Shown here: positions 1 through 5,004 of the stretch, piece by piece | How the letters are laid out: each line of letters begins with the position of its first letter | Position numbering within the stretch: position 1 is the first letter of the stretch | Source of the DNA: Thermoplasmata archaeon | GTDB taxonomy: Archaea > Thermoplasmatota > Thermoplasmata > Lutacidiplasmatales > UBA184 | Direction: 5' to 3' | Length of the DNA stretch: 5,581 nt | Assembly: GCA_030039525.1 (NCBI GenBank) | Contig: JASHVI010000071.1 | Coordinates: 1 to 5,581, forward strand | Position numbers and translations under genes: made by a program | The notes under the pieces: generated by a model | Database searches by the model: none | Told to the model about the DNA's origin: nothing | Seen by the model: the letters and a program-made list of their open reading frames with translations, nothing else

Positions 1-419
1 TCGCGGACGGCGGTCGTGCTCGTCAGCTCCGAGGCCGTCTCGTACTGGTAGACGGGGGCCACCTGGGCGGGGAGGATGGCGCACGGGGAGCAGGAGGTGC
101 CGAGGGAGACGTTACCGGCGGCCGGGACCCAGAGGCCCCAGTAGCCGGCGCCGAGCTCCCCGTTGGTCTCCGCGCTCGTGAACGTGAAGTTCCCTCCGCG
201 GCCCGTCGTGACCGAGAAGACATCGTGCGTGGCCCCGCTGATCAGGTCCACCGTCACGCCCGCCGGGACCGGGATCGCCGTGCCGATGTGCACGTATCCC
301 TTGATGGCGTAGCTCGACGGATTCTTCGCTTGGACCGCGGGCGAGATGCTGCTGAGCGTCGCCGCCAGCAACACCAGGACCATGGTCCACATGGCGAGTC
401 GCGGGACCGGTTTGGGCAT
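1..419 (-). CDS. Secreted protein with carboxypeptidase-regulatory-like beta domain (3' part beyond window)
   Basis: The frame is open from an ATG at 419 down to the window edge, giving 139 residues without a stop, so the C-terminal part lies outside. Residues 1-31 form a signal peptide: a basic start (MPKPVPR), a hydrophobic core (about 10-26) and a likely cut after PAVQA. The mature part from residue 37 (YAIKGYVHIG, then VTVDLISG and VTTGRGGNFTFT) has the alternating beta-strand pattern of a transthyretin/CarboxypepD_reg-like domain, common in archaeal surface proteins. Sequons occur at N77 (NFT) and N103 (NVS), and C110-S-P-C113 could form a disulfide. The start is supported by AAGGAG about 12 bases upstream and a TATA box about 70 bases upstream. 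An in-frame ATG at 476 is too near that TATA box to be transcribed. It is divergent from the kelch gene at 696. Its function is unknown; an extracellular location is fairly certain. Confidence 0.78.
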   Translation of the reverse strand, partial: MPKPVPRLAMWTMVLVLLAATLSSISPAVQAKNPSSYAIKGYVHIGTAIPVPAGVTVDLISGATHDVFSVTTGRGGNFTFTSAETNGELGAGYWGLWVPAAGNVSLGTSCSPCAILPAQVAPVYQYETASELTSTTAVR

Positions 420-431
420 CGTCTTCCACGT

Positions 432-437
432 CTCCTT
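432..437 (-). promoter_or_regulatory. Shine-Dalgarno-like site for the secreted protein gene
   Basis: The minus strand reads AAGGAG here, 12 bases before the ATG at 419. The spacing is slightly long but usable. It supports the ATG at 419 over the in-frame ATG at 476. No comparable site precedes the other complete genes of the window. Confidence 0.4.
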
Positions 438-484
438 TTTGGGCGAGACCTCTCTCGGAGGCTCGGCGCCGAACATGGCCCCTG

Positions 485-492
485 TATAAATA
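485..492 (-). promoter_or_regulatory. TATA box for the minus-strand secreted protein gene
   Basis: Read on the minus strand this is TATTTATA, an island of A/T in a very GC-rich region. Its centre is about 69 bases upstream of the ATG at 419. With the usual archaeal spacing of 25-27 bases, transcription would start near 462 and leave a leader of about 43 bases, which holds the AAGGAG ribosome-binding site. Read on the plus strand it is TATAAATA, so it could instead serve the kelch gene with a leader of about 180 bases. The purine-rich BRE that would fix its direction is weak on both sides. Confidence 0.5.
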
Positions 493-501
493 GACTGCCC
501 G

Positions 502-521
502 GAAAAACGACGTGATTTTTC
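502..521. promoter_or_regulatory. Palindrome beside the TATA box, possible operator
   Basis: The site has the form GAAAAA-N2-ACGT-N2-TTTTTC: 16 of 20 positions are symmetric about 511/512. It lies 9 bases from the TATA box, upstream of it for the minus-strand gene. Such a dyad in a divergent control region fits the binding site of a dimeric regulator. The A/T-rich arms stand out from the GC-rich surroundings. No regulator can be assigned from the sequence. Confidence 0.35.
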
Positions 522-564
522 GCCGAAAATCCCCCGTCAGCCGGTCGCCGGCGGCGGCGCGGGC

Positions 565-647
565 CTCGGGCCCCCCGGGACCGAGCGGGCCGGCCCGCCG
601 GAACCTCCTCCGGGAGGTCCCCGCGGAGGTTCGCCGGCCCCCCGGCG
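565..647. repeat. Cluster of perfect GC-rich inverted repeats in the divergent intergenic region
   Basis: Four inverted repeats follow each other. They are CTCGG/CCGAG at 565-569 and 581-585; a 14-base perfect palindrome GCGGGCCGGCCCGC at 585-598; ACCTCC/GGAGGT with a TCCG loop at 603-618; and CGCCGG/CCGGCG with a four-base loop at 632-647. The left arm of the third can also pair over 8 bases with 625-632 (GAACCTCC with GGAGGTTC), which would exclude the third and disturb the fourth. No gene is seen here. Some pairing is expected by chance at this GC content. Confidence 0.4.
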
Positions 648-668
648 CACGGACTTCCTCGGAACCCC

Positions 669-674
669 TATCTA
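669..674 (+). promoter_or_regulatory. Weak TATA-like element for the kelch gene
   Basis: TATCTA is the only A/T-richer stretch just upstream of the kelch gene. Its centre is about 24-25 bases before the ATG at 696, which is the distance expected for a leaderless transcript starting at the start codon. It follows the purine-rich GGAA. The match to an archaeal TATA box is poor, so this is tentative. Confidence 0.3.
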
Positions 675-695
675 CCGGGGCGGCAACCCCCGCCG

Positions 696-1787
696 ATGCC
701 GCTCCCCGGCCGCGCCGCGCTTCCCCTCCTCGCCGGTGTCGCCGTCCTGATCCTCGCGCTGCCCGCGGCCGCCGGACAGGCCGCCCCCGCCCCCGCCGCT
801 CCCGCCGCGCACCACTCGAAGCTGCTCTGGACGCAGGTCTACCCGAAGAGGTCCCCCGGGGCCCGGGACCAGTCGGAGATGGCGTACGATCCGCCCCTGC
901 ACGAGGTGGTTCTCTTCGGCGGCTACAACTACACGTACTTCGACTACAACGACACGTGGGCCTACAAGGGCGGCCACTGGATCAACCTCACCGCGCGGTA
1001 CCCGGTCACGCCGGCCCCGCGTTGGGGGGCGGGCCTCGTCTACGACCCGGCCTTGAAGGGCCTCGTCCTGTTCGGCGGCCGGACGTTCACGGGGTACTAC
1101 AACGACACCTGGCTGTTCAACAAGTCCGGCTGGCACCTGCTGAACGTGACCGGCGCGCCCTCGCCCCGGGCCCACTTCGGCCTCGCGTACGATCCCGCCC
1201 TCGACGGGATCGTGCTCTACGGCGGGGCGATCGGGACGAGCCCGACCGGTACCGGCCTCAACGGCCCCCCCTCCAACCAGACCTGGCTCCTCAAGGGGTC
1301 GAGCTGGAGCAACCTCACCCGGCGGCTCACCACGAACCCGGGCAGGATGGCCGACTTTGACCTCGCGTACGACGTCGCGCGCGGCCAGCTCATCGGATTC
1401 GGGGGCGGGCTCTACGTTCCGTCGAGCGGTTCCTACGTCTATCCGAACGGGACCTGGGCGCTCGGTAGCGGAGGCTGGTCCCAGCTCTTCGTCGGGAGGG
1501 CCGCCCCGGCCACGGGCTCCGAGCCCGGCGGCCTCGTGTGGGACCCCGCGTGCGGCTGCCTCGTACAGTTCGGGGCGGGGGGCCACCCCGGCCCGGTGGG
1601 GAACGAGACGTGGGAGCTCAAGTCGGGCGGCTGGAAGAACGTCTCGAGCACCGCGGGGGCCCCGCCGGAGGCCCGGGGCTGCCTCGCGATGGCGTACGAC
1701 GCCGACTCGAAGCTCGTCCTGCTCTTCGGCGGCGACCAGAACCCGTCGGGGTACAACTACCTCGGCGACACCTGGACGCTCTCGTAG
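696..1787 (+). CDS. Secreted six-bladed kelch-repeat propeller, heavily N-glycosylated
   Basis: The protein has 363 residues. Residues 1-30 are a signal peptide with a hydrophobic core (LPLLAGVAVLILALPAAAG), followed by an Ala/Pro linker to about 38. Six kelch repeats follow, each with an A/V-Y/W-D turn, an FGG strand end, a DTW-like motif and a W in the last strand. The A/V-Y/W-D motifs start at 63, 115, 164, 224, 281 and 333. The sixth repeat ends at DTWTLS and lacks its last strand; LLWTQV at residues 43-48 supplies it, so the ring is closed by a velcro of N- and C-termini. There are 11 sequons. Cysteines occur only at 286, 288 and 329. No catalytic motif and no C-terminal anchor are seen, so it is secreted or held by an uncleaved signal. 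The ATG has no Shine-Dalgarno site and is probably leaderless. Kelch propellers usually bind proteins or sugars; the ligand here is unknown. Confidence 0.88.
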   Translation: MPLPGRAALPLLAGVAVLILALPAAAGQAAPAPAAPAAHHSKLLWTQVYPKRSPGARDQSEMAYDPPLHEVVLFGGYNYTYFDYNDTWAYKGGHWINLTARYPVTPAPRWGAGLVYDPALKGLVLFGGRTFTGYYNDTWLFNKSGWHLLNVTGAPSPRAHFGLAYDPALDGIVLYGGAIGTSPTGTGLNGPPSNQTWLLKGSSWSNLTRRLTTNPGRMADFDLAYDVARGQLIGFGGGLYVPSSGSYVYPNGTWALGSGGWSQLFVGRAAPATGSEPGGLVWDPACGCLVQFGAGGHPGPVGNETWELKSGGWKNVSSTAGAPPEARGCLAMAYDADSKLVLLFGGDQNPSGYNYLGDTWTLS

Positions 1788-1808
1788 GGCCCCGCTCGTC
1801 CGGGGCCC
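1787..1808. terminator. Perfect GC hairpin after the kelch gene
   Basis: GGGCCCCG at 1787-1794 pairs over 8 bases with CGGGGCCC at 1801-1808 around a six-base loop. It starts in the last base of the kelch stop codon. No T-rich stretch follows, and archaeal termination normally relies on T tracts. The termination role is therefore inferred from position and stability only. Confidence 0.4.
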
Positions 1809-1826
1809 GGGGGCCCCGCGGCCCCC
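1809..1826. terminator. Perfect GC hairpin abutting the cdc48 stop codon
   Basis: GGGGGCC at 1809-1815 pairs over 7 bases with GGCCCCC at 1820-1826 around the loop CCGC. It directly follows the first hairpin and ends at the base next to the cdc48 TGA (1827-1829). Together the two hairpins fill the whole convergent gap. It may protect the 3' end of the cdc48 transcript or block read-through. No T tract is present. Confidence 0.4.
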
Positions 1827-4049
1827 TCACCGGTAGATCGCGTGGACCGGTTCCTCGCGCCGCCGGGCGAGACGGTCCCGGCTCAGCTGCTTCTGGAACT
1901 CCTCGTAGAACTTGAGCGACTCCGGGTCGCAGGAGGCGTGGGTGAGCTTGAAGGCCGCGTCGAAGTGGGCCATCGTCACCTTGCCCGCCTTCGCGTTCTC
2001 CCGGATCGCGGCGAGCCCGGCCTCGCGGCAGAGGGCGGCGAGGTCGCTCCCGACGTACCCCTCCGTCCGCTCGGCGAGGTGGAGGAGGGAGACGTCCTCG
2101 AGGGGCATCCGGGCGGTGTGGACCTTCAGGATCTCGAGACGGCCGGCGGTGTTCGGCGGCTCGACGTAGAGGAGCCGGTCGAACCGGCCGGTGCGGAGCA
2201 GCGCCTCGTCGAGGATGTCGGGGCGGTTGGTGGCGGCGAGCACGAGGACCCGCTCGAGCGACTCGAGGCCGTCGATGGAGGTGAGGAGCTGGTTGACGAT
2301 CCGCTCCGTGACCCCGCTCGAGGTCTGCAGGCCCCGCCGCGGCGCGATCGAGTCGATCTCGTCGATGAAGACGATCGCCGGCGAGGCCTGGCGGGCTTTC
2401 TTGAAGATCACCCGGATCGCCTTCTCCGACTCCCCGACCCACTTCGACATCACCTCGGGGCCCTTCACCGAGATGAAGTTCGCCTGGCTCTCGGTGGCGG
2501 CGGCCTTCGCGAGGAGCGTCTTGCCGACGCCCGGGGGCCCGAAGAGGAGGATCCCGCGGGGCGGGTCGATCCCCATCGTCCGGTACAGCTGAGGGTTCCG
2601 GAAGGGAAGCTCGACGGACTCCTGGAGGGCCCGCTTCACCCGCTCGAGACCCCCGACCTCGTCCCAGCGGACGGTCGGGATCTCGATGGCGACGTCGCGC
2701 AGGCTCGACGGCTCGATCTGCTTCAGGGCCTCCTTGAAGTCCCGCTCGGTGACCTTCATCCGCTCGAGCAGCGAGAGCGGGATCGGCTTGTCGAAGTCGA
2801 TCTCGGGGAGGTAGCGGCGCAGCGCGCGCATCGCGGCCTCGCGCGCGAGGGCGGCGAGGTCGGCGCCGACGAAGCCGTGAGAGAGCTGCGCGAGCTCCCG
2901 GAGCGTACGCTCCCGCTCCTTGTCGGAGCCCTCGATCGGCATCCCCCGGGTGTGGATCTGGAGGATCTCGAGGCGGCCGGCCTGCGTCGGCACCCCGATC
3001 TCGATCTCCCGGTCGAAGCGGCCCGGGCGACGGAGGGCCGGGTCGATCGCCTCCTCCCGGTTCGTCGCGGCGATGACGATCACGTTCCCCCGCCCGGAGA
3101 GCCCGTCCATCAGGGTGAGGAGCTGGGCGACGACCCGCCGCTCCACCTCCCCGACGACCTCGTCGCGCCGCGGGGCGATCGAGTCGAGCTCGTCGATGAA
3201 GACGACCGAGGGGGCGTTCTTCTCGGCCTCCTCGAACTTCTCCCGCAGCTCCTTCTCGCTCTCCCCGTAGTACTTCGAGATGATCTCGGGGCCCTGGATC
3301 CCGAGGAAGTGGGCCCCGGCCTCGTTGGCGACGGCCTTCGCGATCAGCGTCTTGCCGGTCCCGGGGGGCCCGTAGAGGAGCACCCCCTTCGGCGGGGAGA
3401 TCGCGAGGCGGTCGAAGAGCTCCGGGTGCTTCAGCGGGAGCTCGATCATCTCGCGGACCCGACCGAGCTTCTCCTTCAGGCCCCCGATATCCTCGTAGGA
3501 GACGCGCGGGGCGGCGACCTCGGTCTCGGTGACCGTCTCCTCCTTGATCGTGATCTGGCTGGTCGGCCCGACCTGGATCGTCCCCTTCGGGGCGGTCGAG
3601 ACGACCATGAACGGCAGCGAGCCGCCCATCAGGAAGACCCCGGGGATCACGAAGACGTCCCCGCGGACGAAGGGCCGTCCGGCGAGCGCCTTCGCGACGA
3701 ACCGCTCGAGCCCGGGTCCCAGGTCCATCTTCGCCGAGCCCGAGTAGATCGGGGCGATCGTGATCGCCTCGGCGATCGCGCAGTCGACGCGCTGCACCTG
3801 GACCCGATCGCCGATGCTGACGCCGGCGTTCCGCCGGACGACGGCCTCGACGCGGACCAGGTTCTTCCCCTCGTCCTCGGCCTGGGAGCGCCCGACCACG
3901 GCGGCGGTGACCTTGCGGCCCCGGATCTCGACGATGTCGCCGACCCCGACCTTGAGGCGCTGCCGGGTGCCGGCGTCGAGCCGCGCGGTGCCGAGGCCGA
4001 TGTCCTGCTGGAAGGCCTCGGCGACGCGGAGGGTGATGACCTCCCCCAT
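1827..4049 (-). CDS. cdc48: Cdc48/VAT-type AAA+ ATPase (VCP-like), unfoldase
   Basis: A 740-residue protein from ATG 4049, the normal length for archaeal Cdc48. It uses ATP to unfold proteins by threading them through two stacked hexameric rings. The VAT-N domain (about 1-175) has a double-psi barrel (ITLRVAEAF, VGDIVEI). D1 has Walker A GPPGTGKT at 227-234, pore loop KYYGES at 259, Walker B VVFIDE at 282, sensor N329, and arginine fingers in RRPGRFD at 340-346. D2 has GPPGVGKT at 504-511, pore loop KWVGES at 536, IVFIDE at 559, sensor N608, and R619/R622 in LLRTGRFD. All catalytic residues of both rings are present. The C-terminus IYR fits the HbYX motif that docks ATPases on the 20S proteasome. 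An upstream in-frame GTG at 4067 would add six residues, but it lies only about 13 bases from the TATA box and the family begins near the ATG. No Shine-Dalgarno site is seen. Confidence 0.96.
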   Translation of the reverse strand: MGEVITLRVAEAFQQDIGLGTARLDAGTRQRLKVGVGDIVEIRGRKVTAAVVGRSQAEDEGKNLVRVEAVVRRNAGVSIGDRVQVQRVDCAIAEAITIAPIYSGSAKMDLGPGLERFVAKALAGRPFVRGDVFVIPGVFLMGGSLPFMVVSTAPKGTIQVGPTSQITIKEETVTETEVAAPRVSYEDIGGLKEKLGRVREMIELPLKHPELFDRLAISPPKGVLLYGPPGTGKTLIAKAVANEAGAHFLGIQGPEIISKYYGESEKELREKFEEAEKNAPSVVFIDELDSIAPRRDEVVGEVERRVVAQLLTLMDGLSGRGNVIVIAATNREEAIDPALRRPGRFDREIEIGVPTQAGRLEILQIHTRGMPIEGSDKERERTLRELAQLSHGFVGADLAALAREAAMRALRRYLPEIDFDKPIPLSLLERMKVTERDFKEALKQIEPSSLRDVAIEIPTVRWDEVGGLERVKRALQESVELPFRNPQLYRTMGIDPPRGILLFGPPGVGKTLLAKAAATESQANFISVKGPEVMSKWVGESEKAIRVIFKKARQASPAIVFIDEIDSIAPRRGLQTSSGVTERIVNQLLTSIDGLESLERVLVLAATNRPDILDEALLRTGRFDRLLYVEPPNTAGRLEILKVHTARMPLEDVSLLHLAERTEGYVGSDLAALCREAGLAAIRENAKAGKVTMAHFDAAFKLTHASCDPESLKFYEEFQKQLSRDRLARRREEPVHAIYR

Positions 4050-4076
4050 CTCAGCCGGCGGAATCACCGACTCTCG

Positions 4077-4084
4077 GGATAAAG
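4077..4084 (-). promoter_or_regulatory. TATA box for cdc48
   Basis: The minus strand reads CTTTATCC, a fair archaeal TATA box, in the A/T-richest part of the gap. Its centre is about 31 bases upstream of the ATG at 4049, so transcription would begin at or a few bases before that codon. The spacing excludes the GTG at 4067 as start. The hexamer CGAGAG (minus strand) occurs on both sides, at 4090-4095 and 4071-4076. Confidence 0.5.
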
Positions 4085-4142
4085 AATTCCTCTCGAATCG
4101 ACCTCGGGCCCGGCGGGCGCGTCGGCGGCCGGAGACCGCGGT

Positions 4143-4916
4143 TTATCGGCCCGGGCGGGCGCGGCGGCGCGAGCCGCCGTCGGCCGAGGCCTCGAGGAGC
4201 CGCTGGAGCAGGAGCTCGTGCTTGTGCTCATCGGCCTCCATGCTCTCCCAGAGGATCCGCATCACCCCGCCGAGACCCGGCGAGAGGTCGACCTCGGAGC
4301 TCTCCTCGGCCTCGTGCTCCTTGGCGATGAGGTCCTCGACATCGGCCCGGGTGATCCCGGTCGCCTGGCTCGACGTGATGCCCCGGTCGAGGTACGCCGC
4401 GAGCGAGGCGACGATCTCGGCGTGCCGAAGGCTGTCGGAGGCGATCTGGCGGAAGAGCGCCCGCGTGAGCTCGTCGCGGGAGCGCTGGGCGAGCCGCATG
4501 CACTCGGCGACGGCGTTCTGCTCCCCCGCGATCCGGTTCCGGAGCCACTTCGGGACCTCCCGCGGCAGGGTCGCCGCCGCGGGTCCTTTGCGAGGGCCCC
4601 GGGCCGCCGGCTCCGGGGTCCGCAGGGCCTCGAGCGCGATCGCGGCCTCCAGGACCCTTCGGGAGCCCCCGGGCTCGGCCATCAGCGCCTGCGCCGTCGA
4701 GCGGGCCAGCTTCCGGGCCCGCTGGTCGGAAAGGTACCCGGAGAGCTTCGGACCGAGCCGCTTCCCCGAGAGGTACTGGGAGACCGAAGAGGGGACGACG
4801 CCGAGCAGCCGGGCCGCCTGCCGCTCCGGGAGCCCGAAGCCCTCGACGAGCTCGCGGGCGACCATCGCCTGCATGACCTGGACCCAGACGACGGGCGACG
4901 GGGCGGCCTCGGGCAT
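4143..4916 (-). CDS. HTH transcriptional regulator fused to a ferritin-like helical domain
   Basis: The protein has 257 residues. Residues about 9-53 form a helix-turn-helix of the archaeal XRE/COG2522 type (ARELVEGFGL, then RQAARLLGVVPSSVSQYLSG, where VSQYLSG is the recognition helix). Residues 54-100 are helical and basic, and 101-121 are an Ala/Pro/Gly linker. Residues 122-242 look like a four-helix ferritin-like domain: E132 in helix A, D161-SLR-H165-AE in helix B, E200/E202/E204 in helix C, and E230-HK-H233 in helix D. Helix B resembles the D-E-x-R-H-A-E segment of rubrerythrin-like proteins, but the usual ligand Glu would be S162. A DNA-binding protein sensing iron or oxidants through this domain is an inference; it could equally use the bundle only to oligomerise. 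The ATG at 4916 has a TATA-like element 28 bases upstream and no Shine-Dalgarno site. It lies 88 bases downstream of a ZIP metal transporter and upstream of cdc48. I know no named family with this architecture. Confidence 0.8.
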   Translation of the reverse strand: MPEAAPSPVVWVQVMQAMVARELVEGFGLPERQAARLLGVVPSSVSQYLSGKRLGPKLSGYLSDQRARKLARSTAQALMAEPGGSRRVLEAAIALEALRTPEPAARGPRKGPAAATLPREVPKWLRNRIAGEQNAVAECMRLAQRSRDELTRALFRQIASDSLRHAEIVASLAAYLDRGITSSQATGITRADVEDLIAKEHEAEESSEVDLSPGLGGVMRILWESMEADEHKHELLLQRLLEASADGGSRRRARPGR

Positions 4917-4941
4917 GGCGGCGGGAGCGAGCGAGGTCGGC

Positions 4942-4947
4942 TACATA
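4942..4947 (-). promoter_or_regulatory. TATA-like element for the HTH/ferritin-like regulator
   Basis: The minus strand reads TATGTA within GGCTATGTAGCC. Its centre is about 28 bases upstream of the ATG at 4916, as expected for a leaderless gene. GGCTA and TAGCC form a short dyad around it, so a regulator, possibly the gene's own product, could compete for this site. The match to a consensus TATA box is only moderate. Confidence 0.35.
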
Positions 4948-4982
4948 GCCGAGCCCCGGCCCGCAGACGTCGTTCCCCCGGC

Positions 4983-5000
4983 GCGGCCCCCCGGGGCCGC
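4983..5000 (-). terminator. GC hairpin after the ZIP transporter gene
   Basis: GCGGCCC at 4983-4989 pairs over 7 bases with GGGCCGC at 4994-5000 around a four-base loop, five bases (minus strand) after the ZIP stop codon. No T tract follows. It resembles the hairpins at the end of the kelch and cdc48 genes and suggests that the ZIP transcript ends before the regulator gene. Confidence 0.35.
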
Positions 5001-5004
5001 CGGA

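Noticed and set aside
474..476. Upstream in-frame ATG for the secreted protein at 419
   Set aside because: It lies about 12 bases from the TATA box, so it would be upstream of the transcription start. It would also put a charged 19-residue extension before the signal peptide.
23..515. Short open frames at the left end (23-223, 112-429, 225-515)
   Set aside because: All are shadows of the secreted protein gene read from 419 toward 1, which has a good signal peptide and a beta-domain pattern.
585..598. The 14-base palindrome as a recombination or replication site
   Set aside because: It is pure G/C and embedded in GC-rich sequence with other stems. Nothing else suggests an origin, attachment site or mobile element.
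512..1586. Long open frames overlapping the kelch gene (512-1360 plus and 672-1586 minus)
   Set aside because: They are low-complexity Arg/Pro/Gly/Val-rich translations caused by high GC. The kelch frame has a signal peptide and six regular repeats.
1842..4082. A 746-codon plus-strand open frame opposite cdc48
   Set aside because: Its translation is Asp/Glu/Arg/Leu/Gly-rich with no domain, as expected opposite a GC-rich gene. The minus strand encodes a complete Cdc48 with all AAA+ motifs.
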